6,316 nt of DNA from Bifidobacterium breve (GCA_943328365.2 CALPZT020000100.1:1-6316); one strand, 5' to 3'. Shown: positions 1-5,302, counted from the stretch's first letter. The notes: generated by a model from the sequence alone, not told the origin. Numbers and translations: made by a program.

Positions 1-48
1 GAGGACGAGACGTTGCTCGGCGTCGATCCCTGCGACGCGCAGGAATAG
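1..48 (+). CDS. Possible 3' end of an upstream plus-strand gene (partial)
   Basis: The first frame is open from base 1 to a TAG at 46-48 and reads EDETLLGVDPCDAQE. The first six codons all end in G or C, as real genes here do, so this may be the tail of a gene entering from the left and converging on lapA. The last ten codons lie inside the first 29-bp repeat. If the two full repeat copies (19-76) are removed, the same frame continues through 77-127 and ends GVDPYDEENSQGSTLR at a TGA (125-127), so the present stop may be a product of repeat expansion. No family can be recognised from so few residues. The frame could equally be fortuitous. Confidence 0.3.
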   Translation, partial: EDETLLGVDPCDAQE

Positions 49-94
49 GCGTCGATCCCTGCGACGCGCAGGAATAGGCGTCGATCCCTACGAC
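19..94. repeat. 29-bp direct tandem repeat, two full copies plus an 18-bp third copy
   Basis: Copies at 19-47 and 48-76 are identical and abut directly. The unit starts GGCGTCGATCCCTGCGAC and ends GCAGGAATA. A third copy at 77-94 keeps 17 of the first 18 bases (A for G at 90) and then diverges. Each full copy contains a small perfect hairpin, CCTGCG-ACG-CGCAGG (29-43 and 58-72). With no spacers between copies this is not a CRISPR array. It may be a local tandem duplication or a member of a dispersed palindromic intergenic repeat family. It lies downstream of lapA and of any convergent gene entering from the left. Confidence 0.85.
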
Positions 95-119
95 GAGGAG
101 AACTCGCAGGGATCGACGC
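78..119 (-). terminator. Long stem-loop downstream of lapA, possible terminator
   Basis: Bases 78-93 and 104-119 are inverted copies of GCGTCGATCCCTGCGA with one difference (position 90 against 107) and a 10-base loop at 94-103. In RNA from the minus strand the odd position becomes a U-G wobble, so all 16 positions pair. In plus-strand RNA it is an A-C mismatch. This favours a role in the lapA direction, 27 bases after its stop codon. No U-tract follows on either strand, so it is not a textbook intrinsic terminator. It could protect the 3' end or be a repeat-family palindrome. The arm at 104-119 can also pair perfectly with the upstream copies at 49-64 or 20-35. Confidence 0.45.
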
Positions 120-145
120 TGCGTTGAAGCAGAACCCGGACGGGA

Positions 146-403
146 CTACTTCGGCGGCTTCTCAGCCCCGCGCAGCTTGCGGACACCGGCACGCACGGCG
201 CCGCCGAGGATCATGCCCATCAGGAAGACGACGAGGATGAGCGCCCACAGCCACACTGTCAGGCTGAAGCCGAGGATCTTGATCTCCACGTCGGTCGTGT
301 TCTGGGCCATGAAGATCACGGCGATGATGAGGATGATGATCGCGATCACCCCGCGCGCCGAGATGCGCTTGCTCTCCGTTGCTGCCTTGCCAAATTCGCT
401 CAT
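146..403 (-). CDS. LapA-domain (DUF1049) small membrane protein
   Basis: This 85-residue protein has the layout of the LapA/YciS family (DUF1049). A short charged N-terminus (residues 1-17, net basic) leads into a first transmembrane helix (about 18-33, rich in Ile and Val). Next come the conserved Gln-Asn-Thr turn (34-36), a short extracytoplasmic strand-like stretch, a second helix (about 47-70), and a basic tail ending KPPK. Proteobacterial LapA works with LapB in controlling lipopolysaccharide assembly. A Gram-positive actinobacterium has no LPS, so here only the membrane topology and family can be stated and the role is unknown. The ATG start is preceded by AAGGG at six bases' distance (410-414). 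It lies on the same strand as the DUF4916 gene but 170 bases downstream, with repeats between, so co-transcription is uncertain. Confidence 0.8.
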   Translation of the reverse strand: MSEFGKAATESKRISARGVIAIIILIIAVIFMAQNTTDVEIKILGFSLTVWLWALILVVFLMGMILGGAVRAGVRKLRGAEKPPK

Positions 404-489
404 GGTTCACCCTTCGTTCGCGAGCAGTCGAATGCCCGCAGCGCCTAATGCCCTCGACGAGGGCAGCACACGGCAGGATAGGGCAGCCG

Positions 490-518
490 GCGGCCCGGTG
501 ACTACGCCGACGGGCCGC
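490..518 (-). terminator. GC-only stem-loop between the DUF4916 gene and lapA
   Basis: GCGGCCCG (490-497) and CGGGCCGC (511-518) are perfect inverted repeats of 8 bp around a 13-base loop. The element starts about 55 bases after the DUF4916 stop codon, reading on the minus strand. No run of U follows, so this is a weak terminator candidate. It could also be an mRNA-stability structure or chance in GC-rich DNA. Confidence 0.3.
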
Positions 519-591
519 AATCTCGATCCGGCGGCAAGCCGCAATCTCGATCCGGCGGCAAGCCGCAATCCAATTACGGCAGCAAGCCGCA
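514..591. repeat. 24-bp tandem repeat overlapping the 3' end of the DUF4916 gene
   Basis: Two identical abutting copies (514-537 and 538-561) have the unit GCCGCAATCTCGATCCGGCG followed by GCAA. A third, degenerate copy (562-585) and the first bases of a fourth (586-591) follow. On the minus strand these read TGC GGC TTG CCG CCG GAT CGA GAT. The unit is eight codons long, so copies stay in the same frame as the DUF4916 gene, whose last codons (TGC GGC TTG CTG CCG, then TAA at 576-574) form the degenerate copy. Each unit contains GCGG-CTTG-CCGC, a short stem with a four-base loop on the minus strand. Confidence 0.85.
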
Positions 592-1110
592 GTGCGCGAG
601 GCCCATGCGCACCAGCCGGCCCTGCCCCCCGCTCATCTCCATCTGGAACTCGAGTGTCGACGCCTCCTCGGGCGTAACCCACACGAGGTCGAGCGCATCC
701 TGCGAGGGTGCGCAGTCCCCTGCGATCGGCACGATGAAGGCAAGGGAAACTGCGTGCTGCCTCGGATCGACGAAGCCGGTCACCGACTCGTCAGGGAAGT
801 ACTCGACAACGGTGAAGGGCTGGGGCGACGGGGGTACCTGCGGCAGCGCCATCGGGCCGAGGTCCTTCTCCAGGTGGCGGATGAGTGCATCGCGCACGCG
901 CTCGCCAAGCAGGATTCGACCGGAGACCACCGCCCGGCTGATCGTCCCGTCGGGCATGGCCCGCAGGAGCAATCCGACTTCGGTCACCGCGCCCTGCGCG
1001 TCGGTGCGCACCGGTATCGCATCGACATAGACGATCGGGAGCCGTTCGCGCGCAGTCGCCATCTCCTCGGAGCTGAGCCAGGCGGTCATTGTCTCGAGGG
1101 TGTCGCTCAT
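574..1110 (-). CDS. Nudix-like protein of the DUF4916 family
   Basis: This 178-residue soluble protein has no signal peptide or membrane segment. It shows the actinobacterial DUF4916 pattern: an N-terminal WLSSEE helix (11-16), RLPIVYVDAIPVR (23-35), EVGLLLRAMPDGTISRAVVSGR (44-65), the helix RVRDALIRHLEKDLGP (71-86), then SPQPFTVVEYFP (95-106) and a C-terminal DALDLVWVTPEEA (138-150). The order matches the Nudix fold, and a degenerate Nudix box runs from Gly64 to Gly85. Gly64, Glu70, Arg78 and Gly85 are kept, but the Glu-Glu pair is Lys82-Asp83, so metal-dependent hydrolysis of a nucleoside diphosphate-linked substrate is doubtful. The substrate is unknown. The start at 1110 is chosen because AAAGGAGG lies eight bases upstream; the frame stays open to 1329 without family resemblance. 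The gene is divergent from the LysE-type exporter. Its stop codon lies in a tandem repeat. Confidence 0.85.
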   Translation of the reverse strand: MSDTLETMTAWLSSEEMATARERLPIVYVDAIPVRTDAQGAVTEVGLLLRAMPDGTISRAVVSGRILLGERVRDALIRHLEKDLGPMALPQVPPSPQPFTVVEYFPDESVTGFVDPRQHAVSLAFIVPIAGDCAPSQDALDLVWVTPEEASTLEFQMEMSGGQGRLVRMGLAHCGLLP

Positions 1111-1116
1111 GGCGAG

Positions 1117-1126
1117 TCCCTCCTTT
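1117..1126 (-). promoter_or_regulatory. Strong Shine-Dalgarno for the DUF4916 gene
   Basis: On the minus strand the sequence AAAGGAGGGA ends seven bases before the ATG at 1110; the AGGAGG core has an eight-base spacer. It fixes the start at 1110 rather than at upstream in-frame codons, and contrasts with the leaderless-looking exporter gene across the divergent gap. Confidence 0.8.
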
Positions 1127-1223
1127 CGGTCCAGGTTCGACAACGGGTCTGCGGTCGACGGTACAAGTACGACGGTTCTCGAGCCGCGGGCTTGACGATG
1201 CGCCGTGGATGCACGGCCCCCGG

Positions 1224-1229
1224 GATAAT
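1224..1229 (+). promoter_or_regulatory. Candidate -10 element for leaderless LysE-type gene
   Basis: GATAAT sits six bases before the ATG at 1236, which would place the transcription start on or next to the A of the start codon. No purine-rich ribosome-binding sequence lies upstream of this ATG, consistent with a leaderless mRNA. No good -35 is seen at 16-18 bases; a TTGACG at 1192-1197 is 26 bases away, too far for standard spacing. Confidence 0.45.
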
Positions 1230-1235
1230 GCTCCC

Positions 1236-1862
1236 ATGCTTCCTGCAGTGCTCGCTGGCCTCGCGATCGGTGCGCTGACCGCCGCCAATGTCGGGCCAAT
1301 CTGGCTGCTGTGCCTGCGAACCTCGGCACGTTTCGGCTGGAAGCCGGGCATCGCGATCGGCACCGGCGCAGCCCTTGTCGACTTCGCGTACGCAGTGCTC
1401 GGCGCGCTCGGGGCAGCCGCCCTTCTGCAGGTGCAGGCGCTGAGGATCGTCCTTGGACTCGCGGGTGCCGTCGTGCTGGTCGTCCTCGGCATCAGGACCC
1501 TGCACGCCGCCTATCGGATTCGTCTCGGCGCAGAGGACGACGGTGAAGTCGTCTCGCCTCGTGCGGCGCTTCGAACAGGCATCATCGCAACGGCCTCGAA
1601 CCCCATGACCATCCTCACGTGGGGGGCGGTGTTCTCCGGCGCGGCCGTGGCTCAAGTAGCCGACACCAGCGCGTCTGCATGGGCATTCGTGGCCGGAATC
1701 GCCGTCGGATCCTGGAGCGTCCACGCGATCCTCGCGACCATTGGATCAAGGATCGGCTCGCGCATCGGCGAGCGCGGCCTGCGGTGGACTGACATCGTCA
1801 GCGGCTCGGGCCTCGTGCTCTTCGGCTCAGCGCTGGGCGTTCGTACGCTCTACGACCGGTAG
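1236..1862 (+). CDS. LysE/RhtB-family amino-acid exporter
   Basis: This 208-residue integral membrane protein has about six predicted helices (roughly 2-28, 38-62, 68-92, 113-138, 147-170, 186-203), the usual size and topology of LysE/RhtB exporters. Family marks are NVGPI (18-22) in the first helix, ALVDFAY (46-52) in the second, and SNPMTILTW (121-129) in the fourth, which corresponds to the conserved Asn-Pro segment. A polar loop (96-112) rich in Glu and Asp separates the two halves. Family members export amino acids or related small molecules by proton-coupled antiport; the substrate cannot be read from sequence. The start is the ATG at 1236, after a -10-like GATAAT; upstream codons in frame lack family similarity and a ribosome site. 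The divergent neighbour is a Nudix-like gene, not the LysR-type regulator often found beside lysE. MsrB follows 62 bases later. Confidence 0.85.
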   Translation: MLPAVLAGLAIGALTAANVGPIWLLCLRTSARFGWKPGIAIGTGAALVDFAYAVLGALGAAALLQVQALRIVLGLAGAVVLVVLGIRTLHAAYRIRLGAEDDGEVVSPRAALRTGIIATASNPMTILTWGAVFSGAAVAQVADTSASAWAFVAGIAVGSWSVHAILATIGSRIGSRIGERGLRWTDIVSGSGLVLFGSALGVRTLYDR

Positions 1863-1912
1863 CCGCACAGAGCGCAGAATCCAGACCGCTGGCTCCCCTC
1901 GCCGTCAGGCAA

Positions 1913-1918
1913 TACCGT
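1913..1918 (+). promoter_or_regulatory. Candidate -10 element for leaderless msrB
   Basis: TACCGT fits the actinobacterial TANNNT -10 consensus and lies exactly six bases before the msrB ATG, so transcription would begin at the start codon. No Shine-Dalgarno is present in the six intervening bases or just upstream. The -35 region (about 1890-1895, TGGCTC) is a poor match. Confidence 0.45.
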
Positions 1919-1924
1919 TGCCCC

Positions 1925-2395
1925 ATGAGCCATGACACCCCCGTGACGAGCGGCAATCTCATGCCGGACGGCAATCCGTACCCGGTCTCCAAGCCGGAGG
2001 CGCAGTGGCGAGATGAGCTGACTCCGCTCGAGTATCACGTCTTGCGCGAGGCGGGCACTGAACGACCATTCGTGGGCGAGTACACCGACACCAAGACCGA
2101 GGGCGTCTACTCCTGCCGCGCATGCGGGGCCGAGCTCTTCCGCAGCGAGACCAAGTTCGATTCGCACTGCGGCTGGCCCAGTTTCTACTCCCCGCTCGCC
2201 GAGGATCGCATTGTTTCGATTGAGGACCGTTCGCTCGGATCAGTTCGCACCGAAGTGCGCTGCGCTGCCTGCGGTGGTCACCTCGGGCATGTCTTCTCCG
2301 GCGAGGGATACGGCACGCCGACTGACCTGCGCTACTGCATCAACTCGATTTCGGTGCGCCTCGACTCGACGGAATCGGCAGCAACCCCCGGTTAA
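1925..2395 (+). CDS. msrB: Peptide-methionine (R)-S-oxide reductase MsrB
   Basis: This 156-residue cytoplasmic enzyme reduces the R-epimer of methionine sulfoxide in oxidised proteins, using thioredoxin as the usual reductant. The whole SelR domain is present: TPLEYHVLREAGTERPF (33-49), the zinc-binding pairs Cys64/Cys67 (CRAC) and Cys113/Cys116 (CAAC), HCGWPSFY (81-88) with Cys82 at the usual recycling position, GHLGHVF (118-124), and RYCINS (136-141) with catalytic Cys138. All expected catalytic and zinc residues are intact. The N-terminus (1-20) is a variable, Gly- and Pro-containing extension without signal-peptide character. It may be co-transcribed with the exporter upstream but has its own leaderless-type promoter signature. 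Its TAA overlaps the stop codon of the convergent EamA gene. Confidence 0.95.
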   Translation: MSHDTPVTSGNLMPDGNPYPVSKPEAQWRDELTPLEYHVLREAGTERPFVGEYTDTKTEGVYSCRACGAELFRSETKFDSHCGWPSFYSPLAEDRIVSIEDRSLGSVRTEVRCAACGGHLGHVFSGEGYGTPTDLRYCINSISVRLDSTESAATPG

Positions 2396-3225
2396 CCGCC
2401 AGTGCTCACGAGAACGACCCCGAGCATCGTCACGGCCACTCCTGCGTACTGAACCGGCCGCAGGCGCTCCTTGAGGATCACCGCTGCCAGAATTGCCGTT
2501 GCGACCGGGTAGAGCGAGCCCAGAACGGCAGCGGTGGACAGCAGGCCCATCGTCGTCGCCACTCCGTAGGTCACGTTCGCGGCCGCATCGACGAGCCCGA
2601 TCACTGCAAGGGCCGGAAGATCCCGGACGGTGATGCCGCCCGCCGTCCGGAACATGAGCAGCGCAATGACAATGAACACCAGTGAAGTCGCGCGCATTCC
2701 TGTCATCGTCATGAGGGCACTCGTCTTGCTTCCCTCCGCGATCGTGATGAACATGACCCCGAAGAAGACGAGCGCAACGGCCGAATAGATGAGCGGCTTC
2801 AACGATTCAGCACCTGTCAGCTCGGGACCAGATGCCAGGAGCACGCCTGTGATCGCGGCGACAATGCCGATGGCCTGCAGGCTCGTCGGCTTCTCACCGA
2901 GCAGCAGGAGGGCGAAGCCCACTGGGATCACGACGGCAAGGGCGACAAGGGGCGACACGATTCCCATCGGTCCGAGCGCGAGCGCCTGATAAAAGCTGTA
3001 CATGCCCACGACGCCTGCGATCGAGCCTGCTATCGCCCACGGCCAGTACCCGGGCGAGGTACTCAAGGCACCGGTCACTACTCCGGCAGTGATGAGACCG
3101 ATGAAACCGAATGCCTGCGCACCGAGGTAGACCGCGAGCGCCGGACGGCGGCGGCTCATCTTGCCGCCCATGAAATCGCTCGTGCCCCACATGATCGCCG
3201 ACATCAGCGCCAGCACAGCCCCCAC
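2392..3225 (-). CDS. EamA-family (DMT superfamily) transporter
   Basis: This 277-residue protein is almost entirely hydrophobic, with about ten transmembrane helices arranged as two EamA repeats (about 2-132 and 143-275). Each half ends with the typical charged loop and helix: LGEKPTSLQAIGIVAAITGV (109-128) in the first and LKERLRPVQYAGVAVTMLGV (251-270) in the second. The opening IMWGTSDFMGGKMSRR (11-26) is typical of the family, with the basic RRR on the cytoplasmic side. Family members move diverse metabolites such as drugs, amino acids or sugars; no substrate can be assigned. The start is a GTG at 3225, keeping the full first helix, with TACAGT eight bases upstream and no clear ribosome site. 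It is divergent from the DUF3000 gene and convergent with msrB. Confidence 0.85.
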   Translation of the reverse strand: MGAVLALMSAIMWGTSDFMGGKMSRRRPALAVYLGAQAFGFIGLITAGVVTGALSTSPGYWPWAIAGSIAGVVGMYSFYQALALGPMGIVSPLVALAVVIPVGFALLLLGEKPTSLQAIGIVAAITGVLLASGPELTGAESLKPLIYSAVALVFFGVMFITIAEGSKTSALMTMTGMRATSLVFIVIALLMFRTAGGITVRDLPALAVIGLVDAAANVTYGVATTMGLLSTAAVLGSLYPVATAILAAVILKERLRPVQYAGVAVTMLGVVLVSTGG

Positions 3226-3233
3226 GTGGCCTG

Positions 3234-3239
3234 ACTGTA
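3234..3239 (-). promoter_or_regulatory. Candidate -10 element for the EamA gene
   Basis: On the minus strand TACAGT matches TANNNT and lies eight bases before the GTG start at 3225, compatible with a leaderless or near-leaderless transcript. No Shine-Dalgarno is seen between them. Confidence 0.35.
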
Positions 3240-3345
3240 GGCGCTCACGCCGGCGCCATGAGGGGCACGGTCCGGGGAGGTGGCAAGTGCTGCGTCCGTT
3301 CCCCCCGTCCGGCGCGCCGACCTCCCTCGACCCCTACCCAACCCG

Positions 3346-3351
3346 TAGCCT
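3346..3351 (+). promoter_or_regulatory. Candidate -10 element for the DUF3000-RNase D pair
   Basis: TAGCCT matches TANNNT and lies six bases before a GTG at 3358, the same geometry as for the exporter and msrB genes. Transcription from here would start near 3358 and exclude the GGAGG at 3354-3358 that otherwise serves the next GTG at 3367. No good -35 is visible. Confidence 0.35.
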
Positions 3352-3366
3352 GCGGAGGTGAGGACA

Positions 3367-3972
3367 GTGAGCGCGCATCCGGATGCCTTTTCGCGGGCTG
3401 CGGACCGCGTGCGTGCGGCGCGCATCCGCCCGGAGTTTCGCGTCGACGAGGCTCCAGCACCCCAGCGCCTCGCCCCCTTCGCCCTGGCCCTCACCGTCGA
3501 ATCCGCCTTCGAGGACCGTGATCCGGTGTCAGGGCGCTTCGTGCTCCTCCACGATCCTGACGGCGTTGATGAATGGGAAGGCACGTTCCGGGCCGTCGTG
3601 TTCGTCAGGGCTGCGCTCGAACCGGACCTCGTAGCCGACCCGATGCTCCACGATGTCGGCTGGAGTTGGCTCGTGGAGTCGCTCGCCGAGGCGGGCGCAG
3701 ATGCCGTTCAGCTCGGCGGCACGGTGACGGCAACAGCCGGACAGTCGTTCGGATCCCTCGCCGACCGTCCACGAGACGGATTCGTCGAGATTCGAGCGTC
3801 TTGGACCCCGGAACAGGTGGGCCCTACTCCGGTGCACGACCTCATGGAACTCCATGTCGAAGCCTGGATCGAATTGCTGCGACATGCGACCGGCCTATTG
3901 CCGATAGCGCCGGGACTCTCGCACATGCATGCAGCGCAGGTCCACCCGGCACCCGTTCGCACTCAGGCATAA
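3367..3972 (+). CDS. DUF3000-family protein
   Basis: This protein of about 201 residues belongs to DUF3000, a family of unknown function restricted to actinobacteria. Numbering from this start, recognisable segments are the N-terminal helix PDAFSRAADRVRAARIRPE (5-23), APQRLAPFALAL (31-42), GRFVLLHDPDGVDEWEGTFR (56-75), DPMLHDVGWSWLVESL (91-106), the GGTVTATAGQSFG turn (117-129), VEIRASWTP (140-148) and a C-terminal HVEAWIELLRHATGLLP (163-179). No membrane segment or catalytic motif is apparent. The start is chosen at GTG 3367 because GGAGG (3354-3358) lies eight bases upstream and family members begin close to this point. A GTG at 3358, nine bases earlier, fits a leaderless transcript instead. 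The TAA is followed after one base by the RNase D start, so the pair is probably co-translated. Confidence 0.85.
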   Translation: MSAHPDAFSRAADRVRAARIRPEFRVDEAPAPQRLAPFALALTVESAFEDRDPVSGRFVLLHDPDGVDEWEGTFRAVVFVRAALEPDLVADPMLHDVGWSWLVESLAEAGADAVQLGGTVTATAGQSFGSLADRPRDGFVEIRASWTPEQVGPTPVHDLMELHVEAWIELLRHATGLLPIAPGLSHMHAAQVHPAPVRTQA

Positions 3973-3973
3973 C

Positions 3974-5263
3974 GTGACGAACCCACTCGAAGACGTGCCC
4001 GAGATCAAGGAGCACGAGTCACTGGATCAGGGTTCCCTCGCGCAGGTTGATCTCGAGCCATCGCTTTCGGAGCGGCTGCCCTTTGAGCCACGAGACGGGG
4101 TGCCGGACATCATCACGACCGTCGCCCAACTCGAGGCGTATGCGCAGCGACTCGCCGCCGGAACTGGCCCGATGGCCCTCGATGCCGAACGGGCGTCGGG
4201 CTACAAGTACAGCCAGCGTGCCTACCTCGTGCAGCTCCGCCGCGAGGGCGCGGGCATCGCACTCATCGACCCGATTCACCTCCCCGATCTCTCCGTCATC
4301 CAGGCAGCGACCGAAGGCGTCGAGTGGATCCTCCACGCAGCGACCCAGGATCTCGCCTGCCTCGCCGAGATCGGCCTTCGCCCGACAGTCCTGTTCGACA
4401 CCGAACTCGCCGGCCGCCTCCTCGGCCGGGAGAAGGTCGGGCTCGCGGCGCTTGTCGCCGCAGAGCTCGGCGAGGTGCTCGAGAAGGGACACGGCTCCGC
4501 AGACTGGTCGCTTCGACCGCTGACTGCGAACCAGTTGCGATATGCCGCCCTCGACGTCGAATTGCTCATCGAGCTCCGTGACCGGATGCACGCCGAACTC
4601 GAGGCTGCCGGCAAGCTCGCGTGGGCGCATGAAGAATTCGCGGCGCTCGTCCATTTCACGCCGCGGCCGCGTGGCGACGATGCCTGGCGACGAACCTCCG
4701 GGATCCACCGACTGCGCAAGCCCCGTGCCCTCGCCGTCGTGCAATCGCTGTGGCTTGCTCGCGATGACGCGGCCCGACGCAGCGACATCGCGCCCGGTCG
4801 GATTCTTCCTGATGCCGCAATCGTGGCAGCCGCCACCGCACTCCCAGCAACAAGGGATGCCCTCGGCGCGCTCAAGGAGTTCAGCGGACGCGGGCAGCAG
4901 CGCCGACTGGCAGGTTGGTGGATAGCCGTCTCGCAGGCGATGGCGATGCCCGACGGTGAACTGCCCGACGTCAGCCCGCCTCCCGGTGGCCTGCCCGCTC
5001 CACGAAACTGGCCAGAGCGCAATCCGGAGGGCTTCGCACGCCTCGAGGCAGCGAAGGATGCGGTGGGGGTCATCCTTGCGCGCATTGACATGCCAGCCGA
5101 GAATCTCCTCACGCCAGATCTGCTTCGGCGGCTGTGCTGGGAACCGCCGGCGCCGGCAACCCGAGATGCGATCGAGGAGTTCCTCCGAGCCGGGGGTGCC
5201 CGTGAATGGCAGATAGGCCTCACCTCCGAAGCGCTCACCGTCGCCCTCTCGGTGGCCCCGTAG
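3974..5263 (+). CDS. rnd: Ribonuclease D-type 3'-5' exonuclease with HRDC domain
   Basis: This 429-residue enzyme trims the 3' ends of tRNA precursors and other structured RNAs in a metal-dependent reaction. The DEDDy exonuclease domain spans about 46-225. Exo I is ALDAERASG (68-76) with Asp70 and Glu72, Exo II is HAATQDLACL (121-130) with Asp126, and Exo III is RYAALDVELL (189-198) with Tyr190 and Asp194. All catalytic residues are present. The HRDC domain follows (about 247-325), starting LRKPRALAVVQSLWLARDD (247-265), then a second helical domain (about 345-429) as in other actinobacterial RNase D proteins. An acidic N-terminal tail of about 45 residues precedes the core. The GTG start, one base after the DUF3000 stop codon, indicates translational coupling; the ATG at 3929 would overlap that gene by 44 bases and is less likely. 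Confidence 0.92.
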   Translation: MTNPLEDVPEIKEHESLDQGSLAQVDLEPSLSERLPFEPRDGVPDIITTVAQLEAYAQRLAAGTGPMALDAERASGYKYSQRAYLVQLRREGAGIALIDPIHLPDLSVIQAATEGVEWILHAATQDLACLAEIGLRPTVLFDTELAGRLLGREKVGLAALVAAELGEVLEKGHGSADWSLRPLTANQLRYAALDVELLIELRDRMHAELEAAGKLAWAHEEFAALVHFTPRPRGDDAWRRTSGIHRLRKPRALAVVQSLWLARDDAARRSDIAPGRILPDAAIVAAATALPATRDALGALKEFSGRGQQRRLAGWWIAVSQAMAMPDGELPDVSPPPGGLPAPRNWPERNPEGFARLEAAKDAVGVILARIDMPAENLLTPDLLRRLCWEPPAPATRDAIEEFLRAGGAREWQIGLTSEALTVALSVAP

Positions 5264-5272
5264 CGACGGTTG

Positions 5273-5302
5273 TTACTCACCGGTAATATGTGGTCGAACC
5301 AC
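5273..5302 (+). promoter_or_regulatory. Thiolase promoter with overlapping inverted repeats
   Basis: TAATAT (5284-5289) is the best -10 element in the 61-base gap; transcription would start near 5296, giving a leader of about 29 bases. Two inverted repeats overlap it: TTAC-TCACCG-GTAA (5273-5286), covering the start of the -10, and GTGGT-CGA-ACCAC (5290-5302), covering the expected start site. Such placement is typical of repressor operators, and beta-oxidation genes in actinobacteria are often controlled by TetR-type acyl-CoA-sensing repressors. No regulator gene is in the window, and no -35 of good quality is seen. Confidence 0.4.

Noticed and set aside
19..94. CRISPR-like array, because the direct repeats are 29 bp long
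   Set aside because: Copies abut directly with no spacers, the third copy is partial, and no cas gene is present.
475..480. TATCCT on the minus strand as a lapA promoter
   Set aside because: It matches TANNNT, but no -35 is seen and it would give a 65-base leader without other support; too weak to list.
514..591. Common origin of the 24-bp and 29-bp repeat families
   Set aside because: They share only the short TCGATCC string, which is frequent in GC-rich DNA.
177..677. Plus-strand open frame across lapA and the repeat region
   Set aside because: It is antisense to lapA, runs through the 24-bp repeat giving repetitive peptide, and has no domain resemblance.
1192..1197. TTGACG as the -35 box of the LysE-type gene
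   Set aside because: It is 26 bases from GATAAT, and at 17 bases' spacing there is no -10 match.
1111..1329. N-terminal extension of the DUF4916 protein by 73 residues
   Set aside because: The extension crosses the start of the divergent exporter, has low-complexity Arg-rich content, and a strong AAAGGAGG marks the start at 1110.
3226..3366. Terminator or operator in the EamA/DUF3000 divergent gap
   Set aside because: GGGAGGT and ACCTCCC (3275-3281, 3320-3326) are 38 bases apart, and GGCGCGCC (3311-3318) is a short GC palindrome; neither is convincing in GC-rich DNA.
4276..5280. Long open frame on the minus strand across the RNase D gene (334 codons)
   Set aside because: It is antisense to a clear RNase D with all catalytic motifs, and its product is Arg/Ser/Ala-rich as expected of a shadow frame in GC-rich DNA.
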